Below are positions 11,201 to 23,200 of a stretch of 30,346 bases of DNA, one piece after another. This DNA is from Apostichopus parvimensis (Eukaryota; Echinodermata; Holothuroidea; Aspidochirotida; Stichopodidae): the NCBI GenBank assembly GCA_000934455.1, contig KN883445.1, positions 116,924-147,269 of the forward strand, read 5' to 3'. Every line of letters begins with the position of its first letter. The first letter of the stretch is position 1. Made by a program: the position numbers and the translations under genes. The notes under the pieces were generated by a model. That model saw nothing but the letters and a program-made list of their open reading frames with translations, searched no databases and was not told the DNA's origin.

Positions 11201-14200
11201 TAGATTAAAATATCCAATAAAAAAAGTGTTATTAATCACACCTGAAAGTGTCCATTTGCTGTGTACTGTCAACAATATTGTATAAATAGATGCTATGCTC
11301 ACTTGAAGAAACAAATCCAGGTGACTGTCTTTGTGAATTTCCAATTCACAGCGCGTACTCCCTCACCTCATATAACCTATGCATTACCGTATTAACCTCG
11401 CTCTAGCATCTGGCAATTGTCTGTATGTGTGTGTGGCCATCTCCCTTCCGTAATTGCCAGCCTTCAGCGCAAGTATCGCTCTTTCATTGCTCTTAATAAA
11501 GCTTAAGATTTCAATCACTTTGTGTACTATTATCGTTGTTTTTGTATTTCTATTTCATCTGTTCAACGTCCTGCACGTTTGAACTGCTTTTTGTCAATTA
11601 AACGTTTCATTTTTCGTGATTTTCGAACGTTTTTTGGTTGCCTCGTGAACGTTGTTCACGAAGCGTGGCTAGGCCCGCACTTTAGTGTAGCGTAGTCCTA
11701 GCGTTTGTTTACTTTCACATACAGCAGTCGTGTACGTTATCACACTTTTACAGTCAAGTAACTGCCTTGTTTAGTTCTTTCGTACTGTTCTTCATACGAT
11801 TTTCTTTAGGTTTCCGTGCTGTTTTCTATTCTTAGTTTCTTTGACTTCTTGGAAAATTTTTCGGGATATTTTGGAGGATGGACAACTGCCGTTCCTGCAA
11901 GCAGTTCCGTCCTTTTAAGGCATGGGACAAACACGATCAGTGCCTGAAATGCCGTCCATGCGGGAGCAAACAAATCTGCTCCATTTGCCAGACCTGGGCC
12001 CAGGAGCGCTGGGAGGCGATCAGTACCTGGCTGGCGGAAAAAGCCGCTGAGAAAAGAAAGAAGGCGGCTTCCTCAAAGCAGGGGAAGAAGAAACCGCCGA
12101 CGAAGGACCCCCAGGCTGCCATTCAAGATGGCATAAGTCCTCAACGTGGGGGGCCAGAGGCCGCCATACCAGATGGCTTTGGCCCACTCCCGGAACGGGT
12201 ATCCATACGAGATGGAACTAATTCCCGTGCGGCGTCGGTACAACCACGGCCGCGGCCCCAGGAGGGGCCATCCACATCGGGTGATGTGGAGTCCACAAGC
12301 CCCCGCAGGCAGGCGGTGGCAGACCTGTTAACATCCACCCCGGGGTCAGGGGACCACAACCGGAGGGATTTTTCGGGGTTCTCCCCGGAGGGTACGGGCC
12401 GGCAACGCAACCGGAGTAGAAGCCGTACCCACAGCCGTAGTCGCGGTAGAAGCCGGGAAAGAAACCGGCGGACTGGACACAGGTCGAGGTCTGGCTCATC
12501 CTCAAGTGGACATTCTTCGGGGCGTCGCAGAGCCAGGAAACGTAGGAGGAGACACTCCCAGGTCAAAGACCTTCTGGGGCAACTGCTTCAAAAGCCGGGT
12601 CAACCGGACCCGGAACAGCATTCTACACCGTCCATCCCACAACAACCGGTGCCACTGCCGGCGCCGGTAACGGATCACACCCCTGAGAAGGCCCAGGTGG
12701 ATCCCTGGGACGACGCCTCCTCAAGAGCTGACGACGCACTGTCGATCGTGGATAGTGCCCGCCTCCTCAGTGGAGATTCTGAGGCGGACGACGAGGAACC
12801 CTTGCGGGGCACGGAAATCTCGGCGGAAGCCTTTGAGAAGGCAACAGCAGTCCTCCGCCGGGTCCTCGAATTCGAGGAAAAGGTGGATGCGCGTGCCCAG
12901 GAGGGGCCGGCATCCAAGCTCACGTTGAACGCGGCCGCCCAAAAACCTCGAGCCTCCATCCCGGTGGATATTGAATGTAGAGAACGGTTCGAGGTGGTAG
13001 CGCAGGCGAAACGGCCCAACGCACCTTCCATGTAGGGGATGAAGACTGGGAGAGTCTGTTCGCACCGCCCCACATCCCGCCTCAGGTGAAGGAGAGGCTT
13101 CGATCGGCGGGTGCTTTGGATGGCAAAGGCAAATTCATGGGGAAGGATGCACAGACCTTAGAATCCTCCCTGTTTGACGTGGATAGGGCCTCCCGTGCGG
13201 GGATGTAGTACTCGTCGGCCTTGTTGCTCTTCGCAGAGCTGTTGAACAGGTCTTTTCAACAAGCACATGCATCGGGTATCTCCCGTAAAGATACCGCCGC
13301 CATCATTGCCCTCCTGGGACCCGTCTCCAGGATGGTGCTAGATCAGTTTGCCCGCGTCTCGGTTCAGGCCACCATGACACGCCGAGACCTGGTATTGGAT
13401 TCCCTGAATTGGTCGTCCCGATCCACGGCGGACGGATTCCGCAACCTACCAATGCTGGGAAGTGACCTCTTCGGGGGCAAGTTTGATGAAAAACTTCGAG
13501 AAGAGGCAGAGAGAATGAAGTCTCTGAGGGAGGCAGACGAGCACATGTCCCGCTCAGCCTCGTCCTCACGCCCACGATATGACCCACGGCATAGTAGCCA
13601 TTTCAAACAGCCGAGGTCCGGCTACAGTCACAGCCGGGGTAAAACACGAACACAGCAACACTCCGCTCCTTCGCGGCCCGAGCACAGGCCGTTCCGCCCA
13701 CAAAACCAGGGAAACCGCGGCCGCGGTAAACGGCCCTAGGGATGCCCACCCCACCATAGCGCCCAACGTCGAGGTGGGGGGCGACTGAGAGTTTTTGGGG
13801 CTCACTGGGAAAAGATCGATCCAGGAGCCTGGGTACTGGACGTGGTGAAACGAGGCTACGCGATAGAGTTCTCGTCTACCCCCCCGATATAGCCTCTGGA
13901 AAGCCACGCCAGTGCCCGAGATACCGGAAAAGCGGGCCGCCCTAGAGGACGAGATCGACAGTCTCCTCAAAAAGGGCACCACTACGCGGGTCACCGCCAC
14001 AGACGCGGACGGCCCCCTCTTCCGGTCCTCGTTCTTCCTCACGCCGAAGAACGGGGTTTGGAGGCCCATCCTGAACCTCAGACCTCTCAACAGGAGGTTC
14101 GTCCGACCAGCGAGGTTCAGGGTGGAGACCCTCTCAACAATCCTCCGCCTACTGCGCCCAGGGAGATGTGGGCATCCTCCATCGATCTAAAGGATGCCTA

Positions 14201-17200
14201 CTTACATATCCCCATCCGACGCGAGGACCAGCGTTTCCTTGCGTTCAGGTACAGGGCGACAAACTACAACTTCACAGCACTACCATTTGGCCTCTCCACG
14301 TCGCCCAGGGTCTTCACAAGGGTGACGAGGGCGGTCCTGGCTCACCTCCGCCGAAACAGGATAGTGGTGTTCGCCTACCTAGACGATTGGATAGTACTCG
14401 GCAACTCCCGGCGGGGAGCACTCGCCAGTACAGACGCCACTGTCTCCCTCCTGACGGGACTGGATAATCGATGTCAAGAAATCCGCCCTCGTGCCCACAC
14501 AATCGATCGTGTACTTAGGGGCCCTTCTCGACTTCGTCCGCGGCATGGTCTACCCGACGGCCGAAAGAACTGCGAGCCTAGTCACCATGGTCAGAGAAAT
14601 ACTAGGCAAACAGAATACCCCCGCGCTCACGTGGCAGCGCATGTTGGGCAAGATGGCGAGCTTCACAGACCTTCTGGATCTGTGCAGACTCAGGATGCGG
14701 CGGCTCCAGCGTCACTTCCTCAAACACTTTGCCCCGGACTGGATGTCCCCAGCAAAGGCAATTCCGCTAGCGACGGGACTACGCCCGTTCCTCACGTGGT
14801 GGGCGGAGTCAGACAAGATCGGGGCAGGGCGACCTTTCCGAAGCCCAGCTCCCACGACATCGATCACGATGGATGCTTCCCTCAGCGGTTGGGGGGCTAT
14901 TTGGGGCACTCACACTATCGCCGGCAAATGGGCGGAGCCTGAGAGGGGACTCAATATCAAAGTCCTAGAGACGGAAGCGGTCCTGAGGGCCGTACGCCAC
15001 TGGGCAGCCCTCCTAATGGGCCACACTGTCACGGTCCGGTCAGACAACACCACGACCGTGGCATACATCAATCGCCAAGGGGGCACTCGATCCCTGGCTC
15101 TCCTGCACAGGACGTGGGGCCTGCTCGTCCTCTGCGACTCCCTTCAGATCGGCCTACGGGCGTCCCACCTGGCAGGGAAGGACAATGTACTGGCAGACGC
15201 ACTGTCCAGGGGGTATCTCGACAATTGGGAATGGGAGCTCTCCCAAACGTGGGTCGATCATGTGTTCCACCTGTTCGGCAGGCCGTCCGTCGACATGTTT
15301 GCAACGGCCAAGAACGCCAAACTGCCAACGTTCTGCTCCAGATACCATGACCCGCGGGCCTGGAAGATGGACGCTCTCGTCGTCTCGTGGGCTGGAAATT
15401 ACGGAAGGGAGATGGCCACACACACATACAGACAATTGCCAGATGCTAGAGCGAGGTTAATACGGTAATGCATAGGTTATATGAGGTGAGTACGTCGCTC
15501 ATTAATTCACAAACCCGGTAAGGTTTGGGGAATTTACTGCAGAAGTACTCTGTTGTAGAATTACTAGAAATTTACACTGAAATGATGCACATAATAATAG
15601 CATGGCTTTGACAACTGAATCAGACAAGGCAGGCACAGATTCCAAGCAAGTGTCACCTATCTTCCTTAGATTAAAATATGCAAATAAAAAAAGGCATCAT
15701 TAAATCACATCTGAAAGTGTCTGTTTGCTTAAGAATGTACTCGCACCATTGATTGGGTAATTTTTTTTGTCATTCAAATCTACTCAGTAACAAAAGTAGT
15801 TTAAGATAACACATTGGTTAGTCTATTAGTTAACAGTGAAGATATCAAGTTACAATTAAGCATAATGACAGCTTCATTGGTAAACATACCATTATTGGTC
15901 CCATCAATGTATACCTCACTCTCTTTCCATCTAAGGTTCAGAGATGCATTGACTGTCTGTTCTTCTGCTGTGTATATGTACTGAAAAAATAGGACATAAA
16001 CATCTTACTTGTGTTCCAAAAAGTAAAATAACATTATGGCATTTCTATAAGGTCCTGTACACCTCAACAACATTTCTTACTTTTTTCAGTATTTTCACTT
16101 ATATAAGATTTGCATAGATCTAACCATGGAAATAAAAACTAAAAGTATTTCATATGTTTTCAGACATTGATAAAGTCCCCACTCCCCACCCTGCCAGGAA
16201 AAAGAAAAAACATACAACATAATTGATACTACATTAAAACTGTCTTGCACATGTCACAGTGAAATTTTCATAGCAGAATGGTATAACCTTCTTTAATTCT
16301 ATTCTTGGTATCTTGGGCCACAAAATCTTAGACGAGTAAATATTTTTTTAATGAAAAAACATTCTAAATTACAGATTGGTGTGAATGATTGGCAAAGCAA
16401 CAATCAAAGCACAAAGCAACAAGTTTCTTCTTGCAATGGCAACCTGTGAATCTGTTAGATCCCTTCAAGCTTTATGCAATTCAGCTGAATTCCAATCTCA
16501 TAAATTTGGTTATGGAGCTTTTATTCCTCATTTGGTAAAACTCAATCCTATCAAAGATTACAAATCTAAAATTGGTGACCATGTTTTACCTGTGTCAATC
16601 TCATAAATTTGCTTTTATTCCTCATTTGGTAAAACTCAATCCTATCAAAGATTACAAATCTAAAATTGGTGACCATGTTTTACCTGTGTCTCTTCACAAG
16701 TGACAGTAAAATTATCCTCATTCATGTCAGAAACAGTGGCCTTTGAACTGGTCTCTCTTCCTTCATAACCAACAACACATTCATATTCCTGCATTGGATG
16801 ACAAAATTACATTAATAGTTAACATTTCCTTGAGCTAGCCAACATGTAAAATGGAGAATACTAAACCAACTTTCAATAACATAAGTGTATGTTAATGAGC
16901 GAGTAATAAATAAATTTGATTTAATCGTCAAACATTCTTTGTCAGACACTTTTAGTCATTTGCACAAACTCAGAATATTTCTCTCAACTATTTGACATCA
17001 AAGCTTGATTGGAGTGCAGTATTATAAATTATGTTAAACTACATCAATTTTTAATTAATTCACTTTGAGTGCATGTTTTCTACGTTTCAGTTCAGTTTAT
17101 TTGTTATTTTGTTAAATAATATATAACAAACCCAGTAGAGTAAGACGTGAAAGAAAGTGAACTGAAACCCCTTGTGGGTTTAACAAGAAGATCAATCCCA

Positions 17201-20200
17201 GGACTAGAAACAAATAAACAAAACTGAGACAGTAAAAATATTAACCCCACCTAATCCCTTCTCCAAACCACTTCCCCCCTCAAAGAAACCACCTTCCCCT
17301 AAAAAAAAAAACCCACCTTCCCCCAAAAAAGAAGGGAAGAAAGTAAGTGGGTTACGCTCAGTAGACATTTTTGAAATACACTTTAAGCTGATGTCTGAAG
17401 AAATAACTGAAGTTTGTTTTTCAAATACATAGGCAAGTTATTGCATAAGGGAATAGAACAAAGTTTTAGACTCTTCTAACAAGGAGGTAAGACAAGAAGC
17501 GACACTCTGATTGTATGTATTCCTAGTATTATGACAGAGTTGTTAGTAACATAGAATGTAGAGAAATAAGAAGGGAAGTGGTATGTAAAAGTGAGAATGT
17601 TGAGAAGAATAAAACCATTAAGCTTAATTGTACTTTCAGGAAGGAGAATAAATAACATTTGGTAGTCTACTTACTTTGTTTGATATACTAGTAGATGCTG
17701 TGGGAGTTTGGACAATAAAGATAATCTCCTTGTTGAGACCATTAGGGATAAATGTGTCTCCAGTCTTAAGCATAGGGCAATATGCAGATTCGTTCTGTAC
17801 AGGGAAAAGAAAATCAGAATAAGAAACTCTCATTGATTTAGACCTGCCTCAATAGAGGTAGAGACAGAGGAACATAGGAGGACAGAGGAACAAAGGAGGG
17901 AGCAGAGGAACAAAGGAGAACAAGAATACAGGAGGGGACAGAGGAACACAGGAGGGGGACAGGGAATCAGGAGGGGGACAGGAACACAGGAGGGACAGAA
18001 GAGCACAGGAGGAGGTTGGGGGCAGAAGAACAGGGGAGGTTGTGTAAGCATTATCAGCAAAGTTATATTGGGTAGAAACTTGTCAAAAGGTGCACAATCC
18101 AATAGCCTACACTTTGTGAATCAATTTTTTAAATTAATTCATCTAAAATCTGGTGAGGGTGTGTGCATGTTCACAAAAGGTGAGAATTTGGTTGCAGAAG
18201 ATTGGCAGGATCAGAGTATCCATGTATCATTGATCTAAATCGTTAGTCACAATCAGTACAGGATTCAGAGAGCAAAACATTCTACTTTCCCCTCCACTGC
18301 TTCCTCTCTAAACCCGTCCCAGCCCAACTAACCCAACCCAACCCAACCCTACCCACCCCTCTCACTGTTGCATCCACACAAAGACAACCAATATAGTGAA
18401 AGTTTGCCATAATGTTCACCAGAAATGAAAATTACATTGACAATAAGCTAGTCAGTTATATCTTAATCTTTTGCTTACAAAGCTGAAAGTTTGACAGCAT
18501 TTCTGTGCAGTGATTACCTATTATAAGAAGAGTGAAACTAACTTGCATTTATAAACTACTGCTACTATTCCATCTGTCACAGATAGAATAGCTCACACAA
18601 CACACACTCTAACACTGTAGAAATAGAAACCTTGTCATGTAAGTGATCTCTAATGTCATAGTATTCATAGTAATGTGTGAATGCAACTGTAAAATTAACT
18701 TAACACAGGAAGAAGGGCAGTCCAACATCATTTCCTTCCTTGTTCCAGTTACAACACACTTTACCTTTAGAACTATAATGTTTATAATAGCTTTGTTTCA
18801 GACAGACTGTTTCCCATGTTAAGTATTTTGATATTCAACACATATAACAAGCATCATATAGTATGTGAATTGCTGGAATATATGTAATGTGCTGGAACTG
18901 CATTTATTTCAAACAGTCACTAGTTCATATAGTTACTTAGTGTGAGATAGATTGACAACTTCATTACCACAAACTGCTCATACACACGTTCCATTTGAAT
19001 GTTGCACAACATTGATTTCTCTTTAATATTCTAATGATAAAAATAACATCTTTGTAGAAGCAAGAAAAAAATATATTGCAATTTAGAAAAGAATTGAAAG
19101 TTAAAAGTAGGGTAGTTAATACAATGGATAGAGAAGAATATCACATAATTGGAAAGAATTGTGACTTCTCTGTTCTGCAGGCAATAATGTTTCTAATACA
19201 AGGAAAAATTCACATGCCAGTTTCACATATTCAACCCAAAGGCAAAAACCTTGGACATGCCCAGACATGCAACATAAAGGTGGGTAGCATTTTCAAATTA
19301 TATGCAACTACTTGTATCATAATTAGATTCAGCATAAATTACATTCAACCAATGATATCACTAATTACACTTTAATGGTGCAAGGTTAACGGGATGGTTG
19401 AGAGCAGGTATTTGTGTCATCAATATCCAACATGTTGTCATCAAAACTAAATATGTATTATCAAAGCAAAGTGCAACCAATAACCAGAAGGCCAAATGGC
19501 GTCCGGACCTACCAAGTATGAAGTTTGTACAATGTTTCCTTTCTTGCAGTTATCATGTTTACAAGGCTTTCAGAATTTGACCTTTTTTTGACTTTCACTA
19601 ATTTAAACATGCCTTCTATTACTGTAACTTGTCATTTAGCCTTTGAAGAGATCCTGCTAGAATCGAAACGTCAGGCCAACTTACTTTTACACATTCTCCT
19701 ACACAGGCTCTCTAGTGGATAAGCAGTTTATTTTATTTTATTTTAATTTAAACATGATCATTATACAGTTTACCAAGGAACACCTACATTCCAGGTATGC
19801 AGTTCAATCAAACTGCACTATTTTTAAGTTGTATTGTTTACAAGTAAGGGCAATATATACAACACTGAGGAACATGATCAAGTTCGCTTAGGTTAGTAAA
19901 ATTTAACTTTCAACATGGAATTAAAAAACTAATCCAGAAAGTAATAGGAACAATTTGAGTTCACCAGGGGTCACTTAGGTCTGACCTGTTCCATGGTTAA
20001 ACAGTCCCAATGTAGACTGATCACACACACCTAATTCTCATGATATCCTTTTCTTACTTGGAAAGAATTTTTGTCAAGTTCTGAATAATACCAGTACCAT
20101 ATATATTGTTTGATATTCTTAGCATGCACCACTCTGTCATAAATGGTAGCTGCACAAATACAATGCTATATATGTGTTTATACAACCATAAAGGTTGAAA

Positions 20201-23200
20201 AACAGACAGTGTAAACTGCTTTGCTAGACCTAAGTCAGTGTGACAACATGATAGTTCCAGGTTCAAGTTCTGGATACAAGGTAAACAAACATCCTAAAAA
20301 GTCATCTATACCCAGAACTACTTGTGAAGTCAGGGATCCAGTTAACATATTCAGCAATCTACCCATAGTGTCAATATACAGTCCCTCAATACATTAAAAC
20401 TATGAACTTGAACTAGACAACAATAAATATTTTCAATGGGTATTAAAAGATAATCATGACATCAATATGAGTAAATTTCCATATACACTTTGGGCAATAT
20501 GTAACTTGATAGAAATAAACAATCTTTATTGTTGTCTGGTATAATAAAACAAGTTTCATACCCACTGCATGGAACATCCACAAACTGTGCCTCTCCTTAT
20601 ACTCAGCATTAATTAAGGTTTGAGTCTTATTGCATTATCACAGAAACTGTCTCCAACTACACTTAACAGATGGTTTTCCTATTCAAACACTGGCACAACA
20701 AATCAACTAGACAGTTAACCTTAATACAGATTATTGGACCATAGAGAGATAAGCTGGTGCAGATCTACAGCCCTTGGTGCAAATAATATCACACAGACAG
20801 ACACTTTAAAGCACAAACATTACTACAATAAACTACCTGACCATGGTGCACAATAGAATAGGAGATATGGACAGCAAACTATTCAGGATGTAGTAAAAGT
20901 TATCAAATATTTTACAAACATCCTTAATAATACAATTTGGTACAAATATAGATATTTAAATGAGTGTTCCCAATAAATAATAAAGCACTGCATTGTTGGA
21001 ATTTCTAGACATTTACCAGGTGCTGTTGTTAATTATCAGGACTGCATGCAATTCTCTTTGGTCTTTTTAACACATGTGTAGGGAGTCACTGAAGTATATC
21101 CTATTTAAAGTGCAATGGATTGAATAAATTTCAATGTTTACAATCTTGTGTGAATTTACAATCTTCAAGTTTTCCATCAGTTCCTGTTAGTTTCAAAGGT
21201 CAAAAGGTTTCACATCATTTTACTTCCTTGAAAAAGAAGCATATTATACAATGGAAACACTGCAGAACTTGTTTCCGTAAAGTTAAAGGGAAAGCCACCA
21301 AGAAGACAGCCAGCTTACTAACTGGTAAACATTATAATACTAACGTAAAACATATAAGTAGTTATGAACATACACAATTTAAACAATTTTCTTACATTAT
21401 TTTAACATTTGTTACTCTTTTTATCAGCACACAACCAAGAACTGAATACACTTTATGACCATTACAAATGTTAGCTATATGTTACATTAAAGGTAGTTTG
21501 TTGACAATGGTACTAATCTTAATTTCTTACTCTTCATTTCTACCAGCAGAATGGTGCAAAAGGTTATGTTACTTGTAATCAATGAAATTCACTGTATTTA
21601 GCAAGATAATGTCTGAAATGACATCTTTTGATGAATCCAAGATCATAAATAACAGATGTAGATAAGGGTTGTACACTCAATGCATTAACTGCTAATACTC
21701 ACAATGACATCACCACAGAGAGGGTCTCTCAAGAAACTGCAGGTAAAGTCATCTACACACCAGTTACAATCCCAATTGGTAGAACAGTCTACACATCTAA
21801 ATGAAAAGTAAAAATATTTAAATGTTAATATTCAGTGTAAGCTTCATAATAACATCATTCAATATATTGTAGAATACTTTTCTGAAAAGAATGTTTGATC
21901 AAAGTGATAACTATGACCTGAAATATCAGGAAAGATTACAATTAATGCAGCCAATACAAGTTAAAAGAGCCAAGATACACTGCAATAGAGAAGCTTGTGA
22001 TGAACAATCTATCACAAAGAGCCATGGAAAATTGATTTCCTTTAGAAAATATCACTATTTTGATGTTCTTTCATACAAAGAAGACACAATACTTCAGCTG
22101 CCTACTTGAGCATTCTATATATATGATGTTAACTCACCCTGTAATTATGTTACAATCAAAGAAGTAGTAAGGAATGCTGACAAACTTAATGTTATATTCT
22201 GATGATGACAGAGACAGCTCAACCTCTACAGCGTCCTCTGGTGTTGGAAGAGAAAATGTATTTATGGGAGAGACAAAAATATATGTCCATGTTCTAAATA
22301 TATGTATAAGCATAACCTTAATCCAGTCCTTTCCAGGCATGCGTTTACTATACAGGGCAAAGTTTTAATGCTTCTGCTGTCTTCCAAGAAGTCTAAATGT
22401 TGTTGCAGGTGACCAAAATTACATTTGAGCTAGCCCATCCAACCAATAAGTAGCTTCCAAAAGTTAACAAAGAATGCCAAAATGTTTCATATTTACACTT
22501 TCATATGGGAGCAGAAAGATTCTAATTGTAGACTCGCTCTAACACAAGTATAAAAACTATAGCAACTCAAATATTTTTGAGCAATAAACCAACGTCTTGT
22601 ACATTTTACCAAACAGGAACATAAAACAGCAGTAATAAATAATACAGCAGTACTCATTGAAGTTGCACACGGTTAACTGCAAACCTATGACTGAGAATTT
22701 TTCTATTTGGTCAAAAGAGCTTTTAGTTTGCATAAAGCTGCTGTAGATATTTGATATATCTCACACTCATTATACACAAACTTATTCATAAATCTTCTAT
22801 CACTGTTAACATTACATAATACTGTGTAGAGACTGTGATCAGGCCTATATCGTATGGTTAAAATGTATATCATAACACTTTTCTCAAAAGTACACTTTTA
22901 TCAACTAGTTACCTCCTACAGGGATGTTTGGTAAATTGTCCACATCAGGACTTTGACAGACCAGCTGATTTCCCCCAATGACAAAGGCTTCAGAGATAAA
23001 GTTCCCAAAATTACAGAAGTAGTTTTCATTGGTTGGGAGGTGAGTAACATTTAAGGTGACCTGAGTAAGAAAAATAAAAATCCCATTAGTCATCTATGTA
23101 TATTTGTGAAGACATATATCATACCATCAATAAGAAGGTATCCTGGTAATGTTAAAAAATAAACATATATATCTAAAGCACTGTTTGTGAATGATAACCA

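Larger units (their letters stand above)
11330..15513 (+). mobile_element. DIRS-like retroelement, internally deleted
   Basis: A GC-rich block in an AT-rich intron, inserted opposite to the plexin. It has inverted terminal repeats, a gag-like frame, and an RT plus RNase H frame whose order and motifs fit DIRS-type (tyrosine recombinase) retrotransposons. There are no long terminal repeats, integrase or protease. The tyrosine recombinase and any methyltransferase region that should follow RNase H are missing: the RNase H frame runs straight into the right inverted repeat. No target-site duplication is seen, as expected for this class. The outer ends are approximate because the inverted repeats fade beyond their 94-bp perfect core. 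Confidence 0.88.
17795..21702 (-). other. Plexin intron 7, 3.9 kb
   Basis: The longest intron apart from the DIRS-bearing one. It holds the purine-rich minisatellite (about 17850-18030), a short CCCAA run (about 18330-18350), and the hammerhead-like fold (19636-19679). A TTTTA-rich stretch follows the fold at 19729-19748. The stretch 19800-21700 is AT-rich, with a few short plus-strand frames (such as 21120-21458, with a C-x2-C in HCRTCFRKVKG) but no recognisable gene. Confidence 0.5.

Noticed and set aside
12141-13073. Long minus-strand open frames across the gag-like region
   Set aside because: They are antisense shadows of GC-rich, Arg/Ser-rich coding sequence with no domain of their own.
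11878-15468. Endogenous retrovirus or Gypsy LTR element
   Set aside because: The ends are inverted, not direct, repeats; no protease or integrase is present; the RT-RNase H motifs and the H-L-F-G-R-P-S-V-D-M-F-A-T linker fit DIRS elements.
17830-18102. Cys/Pro/Ser-rich minus-strand protein
   Set aside because: It is the translation of the purine-rich minisatellite.
21120-21458. Plus-strand frame with C-x2-C as a transposase C-terminus
   Set aside because: One short cysteine pair is not enough; no flanking inverted repeats or other transposase motifs were found.
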